Positions 22,312-31,162 of a stretch of 37,034 nucleotides of DNA are shown here, in pieces. The notes under the pieces are model-generated. The model ran no database searches. It was given only the letters and a program-made list of their open reading frames with translations, and had not been told where the DNA came from. A program made the translations under genes and the position numbers. The stretch lies in the IMG/VR virus record IMGVR_UViG_3300025013_000111, positions 1 to 37,034 of that record; one strand, 5' to 3'. The stretch is from a virus. Each line of letters opens with the position of its first letter. Position 1 is the first letter of the stretch.

Positions 22312-22320
22312 GGAGGCCCC

Positions 22321-22779
22321 GTGAGTAACAAGGAACTGGCCACCTACGTGGTCAAGAAGTCCGCCATCCGGAAGGATGGCAAGATTCACCGCATCGGCAG
22401 GAAGATCGATCTCGATGCCGAGGAGGCAGCCAGGCTCGAGGAATTCCTTGACCCGCTGGATGCCGGGGACGAGGCAGAGGCAGGTGATGAGCTCAAAACG
22501 GTGATCACCGGGTTGGAGTCGAAGATCGAGGCTGCTTACGCCGAGATTGGGGAGCGCGCCGCCACCATCATCAGCCTCCAGTTCCAGCTGGGAGAGCGCG
22601 ACAGCACCATCACCAGCCTCAACTCTCAGCTGGCAAATCGTGAGAGCGATCTTGAGGAGCTGACCTCCGAGCTGAAAACGCTGCGGGAGACGGTTGCCAG
22701 CCTGGAACTGCAACTGGCCGAGGCGCCAAAAGAAAAGACCGAGTCGAAAGGCAAGGCAGAAAAAGGAGGTAAGAAGTGA
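22321..22779 (+). CDS. head-region coiled-coil protein (Mu gp35-like position)
   Basis: The protein has 152 residues with a GTG start after GGAGG. The N-terminal about 50 residues are a small beta-rich domain (YVVKKSAIRKDGKIHRIG); the rest is a long coiled coil (LESKIEAAYAEIGERAATI...) with a Lys-rich tail. It occupies the place of Mu gp35 between capsid and decoration genes. Function unknown. The stop overlaps the next GTG. Confidence 0.78.
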   Translation: MSNKELATYVVKKSAIRKDGKIHRIGRKIDLDAEEAARLEEFLDPLDAGDEAEAGDELKTVITGLESKIEAAYAEIGERAATIISLQFQLGERDSTITSLNSQLANRESDLEELTSELKTLRETVASLELQLAEAPKEKTESKGKAEKGGKK

Positions 22780-23108
22780 AAACCCAGATCGTAACCGGAA
22801 CCGGTTCCATCACCGCCAAAACCGCCGACCTGGTCGTGCACCGTTTCGTCGGCTTTGACGGCGCCAAGTGCGCCGCCGGCGCCAAGGCCCTGGGCGTGGT
22901 GGAAGCCGACACCGCCGTCGACCGCCAGGCCCCTTACAACTTCAGCGGCATCCTCCTCGTCGAGGCCGCCGCCGCGATCGCCGCCGACACCGATGTTGAT
23001 TCCGACGCCGACGGCAAGGCCGTCACCCACGTCGCCGGCGTCGTCAACGGCCATACCCTGGACGCGGCAGCCGCGGCCGGGGACATCATCCGCATCCTGC
23101 GGGTGTAA
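22776..23108 (+). CDS. DUF2190-like capsid decoration candidate
   Basis: The protein has 110 residues, Ala/Val/Gly-rich, all beta, with DFs such as VVHRFVGFDGAKCAAGAKALGVVEAD and GDIIRILRV at the end. This is the look of DUF2190/decoration proteins that stabilise the capsid surface. Next to the capsid gene, the GTG start is coupled to the preceding stop. Confidence 0.72.
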   Translation: MKTQIVTGTGSITAKTADLVVHRFVGFDGAKCAAGAKALGVVEADTAVDRQAPYNFSGILLVEAAAAIAADTDVDSDADGKAVTHVAGVVNGHTLDAAAAAGDIIRILRV

Positions 23109-23132
23109 CCGAACCTGCATAGGAGAATGCGT

Positions 23133-23549
23133 ATGCTAAAAAATCGTTTCACCATATTAATCATGCTGGCCGCCCTCGCGATCCTGATCTGCTTCGGCTC
23201 CATCGTTTTCGCCTCCGGGAAGATCCCCTATGACCGCTCCCGGAACCCGATGCCCAACCTGAAGAGCATCGCACCCGAAGTGGCCAAGAGCCGCTGCGAC
23301 TCCGTCACCGTCACCAAGGGGACCTTTAAGAGCTACACCACCGCCGGGTACGTCGGCATCGCCGTGGACGCCGCCGACTCCACCGGAGCACCGGTCAAGG
23401 GGAAATGGTTCCTGGACGGCCGACAGGTCGGAGTAGGGGCCGGTCCCTTCGAAGTCACCAACGCCAGCGGCAGCGCCTTTTCCACGTTCCGGTTTGACGG
23501 TTATTCAGCCGCCTCCAGGGCCGTCGATTTCTGCATCAGGCGCCAGTAG
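23133..23549 (+). CDS. signal-peptide-bearing protein in the head region, unknown
   Basis: The protein has 138 residues from ATG 23133 (AGGAG 7 bases upstream; an ATG at 23127 is too close to it). Residues 1 to about 27 read as a signal peptide: a basic start, a hydrophobic core LIMLAALAILICFGSIVF, then ASGK. The remainder is beta-rich with two Cys. It lies between decoration and gp36 genes, where no exported protein is expected. It might be a periplasmic or surface factor acting on the lysogen or at lysis. The terminator at 23572 follows. Confidence 0.65.
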   Translation: MLKNRFTILIMLAALAILICFGSIVFASGKIPYDRSRNPMPNLKSIAPEVAKSRCDSVTVTKGTFKSYTTAGYVGIAVDAADSTGAPVKGKWFLDGRQVGVGAGPFEVTNASGSAFSTFRFDGYSAASRAVDFCIRRQ

Positions 23550-23571
23550 CGCAAGTCTAAATAGTGAAAGC

Positions 23572-23600
23572 AAGGGGGGCGGTCCGCCGCCCTCCTTTTT
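23572..23600 (+). terminator. intrinsic terminator between head and tail genes
   Basis: GGGGGGCGG pairs with CCGCCCTCC (one G-U) around TCCG and is followed by five T, directly before the AGGAG of the next gene. It would partly or fully separate head from tail transcription. Confidence 0.75.
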
Positions 23601-23610
23601 AGGAGACACC

Positions 23611-24048
23611 ATGGCCTACACCGATTACGAGAAACTCAAGGTGGCAATTCCGGAGCAAACCCTCATCGAGCTTACCGACGACTCCGAATTGGGCGTGGTG
23701 GACATGGACAAGATCGACGGCTGCATCGAGGCCGCCGACAGCGAGATAGACGGCTACATCCCCGACCGGTACGAGCTCCCCCTCGCGCCGGTCCCGCGAG
23801 TCGTCACACGGCTTTCCACCGTGATGACGATTTACTACGTCTACAGCCGGTACGCCGAAACCATTCCGGAGACCCGGCAGAGCCAGTACGACAACGCAGT
23901 GAAGATGCTGAGAGAGCTGATACTCACCGGCAAGATCAGCCTGAGAAACGAGGACCCCGCAGCCTCCACGGCCCCCCCGTCAGGCAACCGTTTTCGGGTC
24001 TCCTCAAGGCAGCAGATCTTCACCGACGACAAACTGAAGGGCTTTTAA
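23611..24048 (+). CDS. Mu gp36-like protein (DUF1320)
   Basis: The protein has 145 residues. It shows the DUF1320 pattern: an N-terminal MAYTDYEKLKVAIPE..LIEL, the IEAADSEIDGYI segment, and a C-terminal RQQIFTDD. It probably takes part in head-tail joining. The ATG at 23611 follows AGGAG; the open frame further upstream lacks support. It directly abuts the gp37-like gene. Confidence 0.9.
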   Translation: MAYTDYEKLKVAIPEQTLIELTDDSELGVVDMDKIDGCIEAADSEIDGYIPDRYELPLAPVPRVVTRLSTVMTIYYVYSRYAETIPETRQSQYDNAVKMLRELILTGKISLRNEDPAASTAPPSGNRFRVSSRQQIFTDDKLKGF

Positions 24049-24576
24049 ATGATCACCGCAATAGAAGAGGCAGCAGTTGAGAGGATTGTCGACAGGTTGG
24101 CCGGCATCCGGAAAACAGGAGGCAAGAAGGCCGGCGAGGGCATCGGCCCGTCCCCGTCCGTAGACGCAGGCTGCCTGGAGGCAGGCTTCAGGCGGGTCAG
24201 TAAACGCTGCTGGAGCCAAGAGGTGACCCTTTCCCTATTGGTCACCCTGGCAAACCCCAAGAGCGAGGAAGCCCGCAGGAAAGGCATCAACCCGCTGATC
24301 CAGGCCATAGTCCAGTTGCTGCTCGATCAAAAGCTTGATCTCGAGATCTCCGCCCTTCAGCCCGTCAACTGGCGCGAGGTCACCAACGAAGACGACCATG
24401 CCGAGGGGAAGATCAGATACCTGATCAAGATGTCCACCTCGTTCGAAATAGAAAAACAGGACGACGAAGTAGTCACCGACCTGCTAACCGTCGGCCTCTC
24501 CTATCTGCTCAAACCAGGCGATGCCGTAGCCGACGCCACCGACATCATAGACCTGCCGGATCTGCCAAAGGGGTGA
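24049..24576 (+). CDS. Mu gp37-like protein
   Basis: The protein has 175 residues with the helical MITAIEEAAVERI start, LVTLANPKSEEARRKGI, and VNWREVTNEDD...IKYLIKMST segments of the Gp37 family found in Mu-like phages. A role in head-tail connection or tail formation is inferred from position before gp38 and the sheath gene. Confidence 0.85.
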   Translation: MITAIEEAAVERIVDRLAGIRKTGGKKAGEGIGPSPSVDAGCLEAGFRRVSKRCWSQEVTLSLLVTLANPKSEEARRKGINPLIQAIVQLLLDQKLDLEISALQPVNWREVTNEDDHAEGKIRYLIKMSTSFEIEKQDDEVVTDLLTVGLSYLLKPGDAVADATDIIDLPDLPKG

Positions 24577-24611
24577 AACGGCAAGATGACCAATTTCAAC
24601 AGGAGGATCAC

Positions 24612-24788
24612 ATGCTAGTCCAATCAGCCCCCGGCACCCGCACCCCGATGGAGACCAACCCTCGGGCCTACATCACCGATACCGAGCCGATCGACGTCCC
24701 GGACACTACCTATTACCGCCGCCTGCTGGACGACGGCTCTCTGGTCGAAGCTCGACTCGGCAAAAAGAAAACCGGAGGTGACCAGTAA
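24612..24788 (+). CDS. DUF2635 protein (Mu gp38-like)
   Basis: The protein has 58 residues from ATG 24612, which follows CAGGAGGA; a GTG at 24573 in the same frame is less likely. TTYYRRLLDDGSLVEA matches DUF2635. Such small proteins lie directly before the sheath gene. The function is unknown. The last base overlaps the sheath start (TAATG). Confidence 0.85.
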   Translation: MLVQSAPGTRTPMETNPRAYITDTEPIDVPDTTYYRRLLDDGSLVEARLGKKKTGGDQ

Positions 24789-26209
24789 TGCCATCGAAAA
24801 ACATCAGCTTTGACGCGATCCCCAGCAGCATCCGGAAGCCCGGCAAGTACTTCGAGTTCAACACGAAACTCGCCGTCCGGACGCTCCCGGCCAACCTGCA
24901 GAAGATGCTCATCATCGCGCAGCGCCTGGTCGCCGGCACCGTCGCCGCCCTGGTCCCGACCAACGTCTTCAGCGACGCCGAGGCCGCCACCTACTTCGGC
25001 AACGGCTCCAACGCGCACCTCATGTGCCGTGCCGCCATCAAGGCCAACCCGTACCTGCAGCTGACCGTCTGTGCCCTGGACGACAACGGCGCCGGCGCAG
25101 CCGCCACCGGCACCATCACCATCACCGGCCCGTCCACCGGCCCCGGCGTGATCCGCCTTTTCGTCGGCAACCGCCGCATCGAGCTTGCCATTGCCACCGG
25201 AACCGCAGCCACCGCCATCGCCGCCGCTTTGAAGGTCGAGCTCGACAAATACGCCGACCTTCCCGTCACCGCCGCCGTGGCCGAGGCCGTCATCACCCTG
25301 ACCGCCAAGCACAAGGGGACCATCGGCAACCTGGTCGACTTGGTCACCGAAGTCACCGCCGCCGGCGTCGCCTCCGCAGTCGTCGCCATGGCCACCGGCG
25401 CCACCGACCCGGACACGGCCACCGCCTACGCCAAAGTCTTCGCCGAGAAGTACGACATCATCGCCATCCCCTACGTCGACGCCACCGCGATCGGCGCGCT
25501 GAAGACCCACCTGGACAGCGTATCCGGTCCCATGGAGCAGCGCCCCGGCATCGGCATCTACGCACTCGACTCGGCGCTCGCCACCGCGACCACGCTCTCC
25601 GCATCTATCAACAGCGGGCGCATCGCCGGCGCGTTCCTGCGGGGGACCAAAAGCCCCAGCTACGAAGTCGCTGCAGCCCTGGCAGCAATCATCGCCTTTG
25701 AGGAAGATCCGGCCCGGCCGCTCAACACCCTGGCCCTGACCGGCATCGCCGCCCCCGACGTCACGCAGCGCCTCAGCCGCACCGAGCAGGAGAACTGTCT
25801 GAACAACGGCACCCTGCCGCTTGAAGTCGGCCCCGGGGAGGTGGTGCAGATCGTGCGCGCCGTCACCACCTACCTGAAGGACGCCAACAACATCGACGAT
25901 ATCAGCCTCCTGGACCTCACCACTATCCGCACCCTGGACTACGTGAGAAAGGCCTGTCGCGAGCGCATCGCCTTGCGCTTCCCCCGCGAGAAGCTCTCCA
26001 GTAGAACCCCTAAGAAGGTTCGCAGCGAACTGCTCGATGTGCTGATGAAGCTTGAAGGCCTGGAGATTATCGAGGAAGTTGCCGCCAACCTTTCCGGCCT
26101 CATCGTCGAGCGTGACGAGCAGGACCCGAACCGCCTCGACGCCAAGATCCCGGCCGACGTCGTCAACGGTCTGCACGTCTTCGCCGGGCGCATCGATCTG
26201 CTGCTTTAA
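24788..26209 (+). CDS. tail sheath protein (Mu gpL-like)
   Basis: The protein has 473 residues. It has the conserved N-terminal region (ISFDAIPSSIRKPGKYFEF) and C-terminal ETLRTLDYVRK..RERIALRFPREKL segment of phage contractile sheaths. The Ala/Thr-rich middle is a surface domain. It contracts to drive the tube through the host envelope. The placement after gp38 and before the tube gene is as in Mu. Confidence 0.95.
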   Translation: MPSKNISFDAIPSSIRKPGKYFEFNTKLAVRTLPANLQKMLIIAQRLVAGTVAALVPTNVFSDAEAATYFGNGSNAHLMCRAAIKANPYLQLTVCALDDNGAGAAATGTITITGPSTGPGVIRLFVGNRRIELAIATGTAATAIAAALKVELDKYADLPVTAAVAEAVITLTAKHKGTIGNLVDLVTEVTAAGVASAVVAMATGATDPDTATAYAKVFAEKYDIIAIPYVDATAIGALKTHLDSVSGPMEQRPGIGIYALDSALATATTLSASINSGRIAGAFLRGTKSPSYEVAAALAAIIAFEEDPARPLNTLALTGIAAPDVTQRLSRTEQENCLNNGTLPLEVGPGEVVQIVRAVTTYLKDANNIDDISLLDLTTIRTLDYVRKACRERIALRFPREKLSSRTPKKVRSELLDVLMKLEGLEIIEEVAANLSGLIVERDEQDPNRLDAKIPADVVNGLHVFAGRIDLLL

Positions 26210-26215
26210 TAACCA

Positions 26216-26231
26216 TTAAACGGAGGTTTAA
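26216..26231 (+). promoter_or_regulatory. palindrome placing the tube gene's Shine-Dalgarno in a hairpin
   Basis: TTAAAC-GGAG-GTTTAA is a perfect 6-bp inverted repeat whose loop is the GGAG of the tube gene. It may modulate ribosome access. The stem is short and AT-rich, so the effect is uncertain. Confidence 0.35.
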
Positions 26232-26234
26232 CCG

Positions 26235-26594
26235 ATGGAAGAATACATCGCCGAAATCAGCCTGGAGATTAACGGTCAGAAGATCACCGACTTCTCCGGC
26301 ATTGAAGAGAAAGAGATTGCCCTGCGCAAGCCGGTCAACCTGATGGGCGGTACCGGTGTGGTCAAAACCAAGGCTCGCTATGGCGTGGCCGTTGACTACG
26401 TCGTACCGAAGAACAAACCGGAGTTCGACTTTGCCAATGTCGAAGACGGCACCCTCGTCATCGACAAGGAAAACGGCAGGCGGACCACCTACACAGGCGT
26501 AAGTACCGCGACCATTGGCAGCACGAAATACGACGGTGAGAAGGAAGCGACGCGCACTATCGACTTCATCTGCGCCGACAGGGTGGAGGAGTAA
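26235..26594 (+). CDS. tail tube protein (Mu gpM-like)
   Basis: The protein has 119 residues, mostly beta with the pattern FSGIEEKEIALRKPVNLMGGTG typical of phage tube proteins after the sheath gene. It stacks into the inner tube around the tape measure. The spacing after the sheath gene is 25 bp with a good GGAGG. Confidence 0.9.
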   Translation: MEEYIAEISLEINGQKITDFSGIEEKEIALRKPVNLMGGTGVVKTKARYGVAVDYVVPKNKPEFDFANVEDGTLVIDKENGRRTTYTGVSTATIGSTKYDGEKEATRTIDFICADRVEE

Positions 26595-26597
26595 GCC

Positions 26598-26942
26598 ATG
26601 GTTCAAACCGGTACTTTTGCATACGGAATTATCGACGCAGAAGGTAGATGCGGCAGGGACTTCACCCTGCACGAGCGCACCTTCCGCCATGCGCTGGAGT
26701 TGGCGAACGATTCAAGCATCGACAAGGACCTGTTTGCCGACCCGGCTTACTACGACGCAGCCGTCATCTCCAAAAGGCTCAAGGTGGAGGGGATTGACAG
26801 GTTGACCCCCGAGATGGTGCTCGATCTGGAGGGGGAGGACTCAGACCTGCTGGCCAATGCCATCGTAACCCTTGATCAGCGGAGGACCGAGTTTCGAAAA
26901 GAGCAACAAGCCGCACAGAAAGCAGCTGCTGGCCCTGCTTAA
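26598..26942 (+). CDS. tail assembly chaperone (Mu gp41-like)
   Basis: The protein has 114 residues, with the N-terminal GIIDAEGRCGRDFTLHERTFR look and a helical acidic C-terminus. These chaperones bind the tape measure during tail assembly. A second open frame begins near its end and overlaps the tape measure gene, so a frameshifted longer form is likely, as in Mu and many tailed phages. Confidence 0.85.
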   Translation: MVQTGTFAYGIIDAEGRCGRDFTLHERTFRHALELANDSSIDKDLFADPAYYDAAVISKRLKVEGIDRLTPEMVLDLEGEDSDLLANAIVTLDQRRTEFRKEQQAAQKAAAGPA

Positions 26943-27072
26943 GTTGGGCGTCCCGTGGGTGGAAGCTCTCGATATGCCCCTGAGCGAGGGAGATAGCCTG
27001 CTCCTGAACTATCAGGAGATCATCGAACCGAAACCCAGGAAACAGATGGTAAGGAAAAAGAGCAATGGCTGA
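26869..27072 (+). CDS. frameshift extension of the tail chaperone
   Basis: A frame with no independent good start is open from 26869 (stop at 26866-26868) to 27072. It contains LKLGVPWVEALDMPLSEGDSL, like the C-terminal part of gp41-42-type chaperone fusions. The shift from the preceding frame is +1 (equivalent to -2). A candidate site is TTT-CGA at 26892-26897, where slipping from TTT to TTC keeps tRNA pairing. Mu is known to use a -2 shift here. Confidence 0.6.
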   Translation, partial: PLISGGPSFEKSNKPHRKQLLALLKLGVPWVEALDMPLSEGDSLLLNYQEIIEPKPRKQMVRKKSNG

Positions 27073-28822
27073 CATGAAGCTGTTCCTGCAAATACTGGCC
27101 AATGCCAGTGGCCTGAAGCGCGAGATGGGCGAGTCGAAGAACGCCGTCTCCCGTTTCACCCAGGGAGCCAAGCGCGAGCTTGACTCCCTGAAGGGCGCTC
27201 TTGGCAGTGTCGGCGGGAAGCTCGCAGGACTGGGGCTTTCCGTCGGCGCATTGCAGCAGATGCGCATGTCAGCCCAACTCGACAAGGACCTGACCCAGAT
27301 CGGCCAGACTGCCGGCGAAGGCGCTGGCAAGGTGGCTCTTCTCAGGTCCGATCTTTTCCGCATGGGCAAGGACAGCGGCCAGGATATCGAAAGTTTGAAG
27401 AACGGCTTTAACGCCCTGGTGCAGTCCGGTCTGAACATGGGCGAAGCAAAGAACACCCTGGACGGCGTCAATATCGCCATGGCAGTTACCGGTGCAAAGG
27501 CTGAAACCCTTTCCGCCGGCCTCACGGTGGCGGCTGAGGCCTTTCAGTTCGACCTGGCCAAACCGGGGCAGGCCCTGGAACTCCTGGACAAGATGACCGT
27601 GGCCGGCCGACTCGGCAATGCCGAGCTTGAGAACCTATCGCAGATCTTTGCCCGGGTTGGAGTAAACGCCCAGTCGGCCGGCATGAGCTTCGACAAGACC
27701 CTCGGCTTCATCGAGGCACTCTCGAAGGTCGAGCGCGCTCCGGAGCGGCTAGCGACTCTGGCCGACAGCACCTTGCGTGTCTTCACCAACATGAACTACA
27801 TGGCCTCTGCGCAGAAGGGGACCGGCATCAAGTTCTATTCGGGCGCAGGCAAGCGCCGCGATCCGCTCGAAGTCCTCAAGGACATCAAGAAGAAGTACGA
27901 CACGCTGAAGACCGACTTTCAGCGTGACAGCTTTGTTCAGGCGGCTTTTGGTAAAGCTGACCTCGACACCATCAAAGGCATCAAGACCCTGCTGCAGTCC
28001 AACAACCTGCCCGAGGTCGGCAGGATGGCCGGGTTGATTGAAGGTGCGGGAGGCTCTCTGAAGCGCGACTTCAGCGAGGCGACCCGAAATCTGATCGACG
28101 CAAGTGGCCGTCTGAAGAACGCCATGCGCGAGGCTGCAGACGACTTTATCAAGCCCATGAATGAGACGCTGTCAACGTGGATCTCCTTCATGCTGGATAA
28201 GAAAGAGAAAGGCGGCTTGGAATTGTCCGGTGGGGAGATAGCGGGAGGTACCGCGGCGATCCTAGGCACTGCCTATTTAGCCGCTCGGGGCAGCAATAAA
28301 TTACTCGGCGATTGGGCGAAGAAGAAACTCGGAAGCATGAGTGGCTCTACGGCTATCGGGGTAGCGGAAGGCAAGGCTTTGCAGATCGCCGCCGGCATCA
28401 CGCCCGTGTTTGTGACCAACTGGCCGGGAACTTCCGCTCCTGGTTTGCCTGCTCCCCTGCAGGAAACTGCCAGCAAAACCCGTAAGGAAGTCGCGGCTAG
28501 TTTGGCAGCTCAAGCCACAGCCGCAGGATATGCGGCTGGTGGGGCGGCGGTAGCAGGCATTTTTATCTCTAAGTGGATTTCCGAGTCCTCGCAGGAAAAC
28601 TGGGCTAGCCAGACCTTCAGCCGGGGCAGCAAGGAATACGAGGTGATGGGAATCGGCGGCCGTCGCGCCTCGGCCGGCCCTAAAAACGAGATCAAGATCG
28701 ACGTCCACTTCGACGAGCTGGGCCGCGCCTTCACCAAGGTCAACAGCATGGACACCACCGTCAAGACCGGTGGCAACCGGGGCAACTTCTTCGACGCCCT
28801 GACCAGCACCAGGGGGATGTAA
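27065..28822 (+). CDS. tail tape measure protein
   Basis: The protein has 585 residues. The N-terminal half is helical with the tape-measure look (KRELDSLKGALGSVGGKLAGLG...) and the phage TMP core (GQTAGEGAGKVALLRSDLFRMGKDSG...). Two hydrophobic segments (about 395-415 and 500-520) follow. It sets tail length, about 85-90 nm if the usual 0.15 nm per residue holds. It overlaps the chaperone extension by 8 bp. Modest length means a short tail. Confidence 0.92.
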   Translation: MADMKLFLQILANASGLKREMGESKNAVSRFTQGAKRELDSLKGALGSVGGKLAGLGLSVGALQQMRMSAQLDKDLTQIGQTAGEGAGKVALLRSDLFRMGKDSGQDIESLKNGFNALVQSGLNMGEAKNTLDGVNIAMAVTGAKAETLSAGLTVAAEAFQFDLAKPGQALELLDKMTVAGRLGNAELENLSQIFARVGVNAQSAGMSFDKTLGFIEALSKVERAPERLATLADSTLRVFTNMNYMASAQKGTGIKFYSGAGKRRDPLEVLKDIKKKYDTLKTDFQRDSFVQAAFGKADLDTIKGIKTLLQSNNLPEVGRMAGLIEGAGGSLKRDFSEATRNLIDASGRLKNAMREAADDFIKPMNETLSTWISFMLDKKEKGGLELSGGEIAGGTAAILGTAYLAARGSNKLLGDWAKKKLGSMSGSTAIGVAEGKALQIAAGITPVFVTNWPGTSAPGLPAPLQETASKTRKEVAASLAAQATAAGYAAGGAAVAGIFISKWISESSQENWASQTFSRGSKEYEVMGIGGRRASAGPKNEIKIDVHFDELGRAFTKVNSMDTTVKTGGNRGNFFDALTSTRGM

Positions 28823-30102
28823 TGGCCGAAGACATCTACCCCGCACAACTTGACGGCTACGACCTGGAGATCGAGACCCTAGACGATCGCTTCGAGAACG
28901 CCATCGTGCGGCACGAGTTCCCCAAGACGGCCGGGGCCTTGCTGGAAAACATGGGGCAGAAAGCGCGGAGCGTAAGCATCCGTTGCTATTTCTGGGACCA
29001 TGGCGACCACATGACCTACGCCGACCATGTGGACTTCATCAACCACCTGAAGAGCACCGAGCTCTCCGAGCTGGTCCACCCCCAGTACGGCTCCATCAAG
29101 GGGATGATCGAGACCTTCAGCGTCCGCCACGACGACCGCGACATGACGGCCGAGGTCGACATCACCTTCGTCGAGGACCTGCGCGGCACAACAGCCGACA
29201 TCGAGTATGAGGATGTGGAAGCGGCCGTCGAAGAGGCCGTCGTAGCAAGCCAGGAAGAACAGATGGACGCCTTTGCGGCAGAGGTCCGGGCCGAGCTGGG
29301 CGCCGAGTCGGTCGGCATCCTGGAACAGGTCGTAGACCCGGCCCAGGGGATCTACACCCAGTTCCAGGGCTACAGCCAGCGCGCCAAGAACTACCTGAAG
29401 AAGGTCGACACCTTCGTGGCCACCGTCGAGGGGACCCTCCTCGATGTCGCCAACCCGGCCAACGGCATCATCTCCACCATCAACTACGGCACCAACCTGC
29501 CCGGCCGCGTCATCGGTTCCCTCGCCCGCTGCATCGAGCGCTACGTGGTCATGAACGACTCCATCAAGGGAGCTCCCAGCCGCTTCCTGGGCAACCTGGA
29601 ACAGGCCATGCTCGACCTGGAGTCAAAGGCCGGCTTCGGCAAGCATCTCCACGCCGGGTTTTCCATCCAGGCCGCCCAGACCATAGCCGGCGTCTACAAG
29701 GCCGACGAATCGGCCCGGCAGCAGGTCCGCAAGAGCGAGACCACCACCAGCTTTGACACCCAAGGTAATTACCGCACCACAGCAGCCACCGATGCGATCC
29801 TCACCATCAACGAACTGGAGACATCCCTCGCCAAGCTGCGCACCATGCTGCAGACAGCCATCGACCAGAACCGCTCCATGGAGAGCCTGAAGACCATGGC
29901 CGGAAGCCTCTTGAGCCATATCAACACCATCAAGCTGGAGCGCGATCGCATCATCACCGTCGTCCTGGACAACCCCATGCCGCTGCACCTGGTCTGCCAC
30001 CGCTACGGCCTCAACTACAACTACGCCGAGCGGATCGCCAGCATCAACCGCATCAAGGCCCCCAACTTCACCAGCGGCGAGGTGCAGATCTATGGAAGAT
30101 AA
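28822..30102 (+). CDS. DNA circularisation / tail protein (Mu gpN-like)
   Basis: The protein has 426 residues. The N-terminal 120 residues match the DNA_circ_N group (LDGYDLEIETLDDRFENAIVRHEFP...). The rest is helical. In Mu-like phages it is a tail hub component; the name comes from the DNA circularisation role once proposed. The start overlaps the tape measure stop (TAATG). Its last 11 bp overlap the gpP-like gene. Confidence 0.92.
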   Translation: MAEDIYPAQLDGYDLEIETLDDRFENAIVRHEFPKTAGALLENMGQKARSVSIRCYFWDHGDHMTYADHVDFINHLKSTELSELVHPQYGSIKGMIETFSVRHDDRDMTAEVDITFVEDLRGTTADIEYEDVEAAVEEAVVASQEEQMDAFAAEVRAELGAESVGILEQVVDPAQGIYTQFQGYSQRAKNYLKKVDTFVATVEGTLLDVANPANGIISTINYGTNLPGRVIGSLARCIERYVVMNDSIKGAPSRFLGNLEQAMLDLESKAGFGKHLHAGFSIQAAQTIAGVYKADESARQQVRKSETTTSFDTQGNYRTTAATDAILTINELETSLAKLRTMLQTAIDQNRSMESLKTMAGSLLSHINTIKLERDRIITVVLDNPMPLHLVCHRYGLNYNYAERIASINRIKAPNFTSGEVQIYGR

Positions 30103-31162
30103 GGTCACCCTGCAGATAGCCGGCAGGCGCATCGAGAACTTCCTCTCCTACGAGGTGGAAGCCGACCTTTACCAGGCCGCCGACAAGTTCACCCTGGAAC
30201 TGGCCAACCCCGGCACGGCGATCAGCGCCGGCATGCGCTGCGAGCTCTACGTGAACGACCAGCTGGAGCTGACCGGCATCATCGATTCAGTGCGTAAGGG
30301 GTGGAGCAAACAGGGGCGCACCATCGTGGTGGAAGGGCGGGATCTCCTCGGCACCGTCGTCGACAGCTACGTCGAGAAGTTCATCACGGTCCAGGGGAAG
30401 ACCGTCAAGCAGCTCGCCGAGCTGTTGCTGGCCACCGTCCCCTTCATCAATCGCAAGCAGATCATCTATCAGGAGAACGTGGTCGGCAAGCTGAAGGGGA
30501 AAAAGAAGACCGTCGACAACCCCCTGACCGGCTTCCAGGACACGCCGCAGAAGCTCTCCCAGACCGAGCCCGGCATGACCGTGTTCGAGGTCCTCTCCAT
30601 TTACGCCGCCAGCCGCGGATTAATGTTCTTCGGCCTCCCGGATGGCACCCTCGTCTTCGGCAGGCCCAAGGCCAAGGGGAAACCGCTCTACACCATCATC
30701 AACCGACTGGACGGCGCTGGCAACAACGTCGAGAGCGGCGACCAGGTCGACGACATCTCCCGGCGCTACTCCAAGATCACCGTGATCAGCCAGGTGCAGG
30801 GCCACGACGAAGACGGCATGGACACCAGCAAAACCGACGTGCGCGCCAGTGTCACCGACGACAGCTTTCCTTTCTACAAGCCCTTTGTCACCAGGCTGAA
30901 CAACGACAGCCAGAGCCCGAAGCTGCACGCCCGCATGCTCCTGGAGAAACAGCACCATGACGGCCTCCAACTCACCTACACCGCGCCCGGCCACAGCCAG
31001 GACGGCGTCAATTGGAAGATCAACGAACTGGCCCAGGTGAAAGACGAAATGCTCGAGCGCGAGGGCATCTACCTCGTCTACAACCGCAAGTTCAAGCGGA
31101 GCAAACAGGCAGGCACTACCACCGAGCTGCGGCTCGGCCCGCCGGGGCTGGTGGTGGCATGA
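30092..31162 (+). CDS. baseplate hub protein (Mu gpP-like)
   Basis: The protein has 356 residues. It matches the late control D/gpP family: VTLQIAGRRIENFLSYEVEADLYQAADKFTLEL at the start, GIIDSVRKGWSKQG, and a mid-region FFGLPDGTLVFGRPK. It forms the hub on which the spike (gp45) sits. The gp45-like gene overlaps its stop. Confidence 0.93.
   Translation: MEDKVTLQIAGRRIENFLSYEVEADLYQAADKFTLELANPGTAISAGMRCELYVNDQLELTGIIDSVRKGWSKQGRTIVVEGRDLLGTVVDSYVEKFITVQGKTVKQLAELLLATVPFINRKQIIYQENVVGKLKGKKKTVDNPLTGFQDTPQKLSQTEPGMTVFEVLSIYAASRGLMFFGLPDGTLVFGRPKAKGKPLYTIINRLDGAGNNVESGDQVDDISRRYSKITVISQVQGHDEDGMDTSKTDVRASVTDDSFPFYKPFVTRLNNDSQSPKLHARMLLEKQHHDGLQLTYTAPGHSQDGVNWKINELAQVKDEMLEREGIYLVYNRKFKRSKQAGTTTELRLGPPGLVVA

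Noticed and set aside
21505-22713. 402-codon open frame on the minus strand opposite capsid genes
   Set aside because: Same antisense effect; the capsid gene on the plus strand is well supported.
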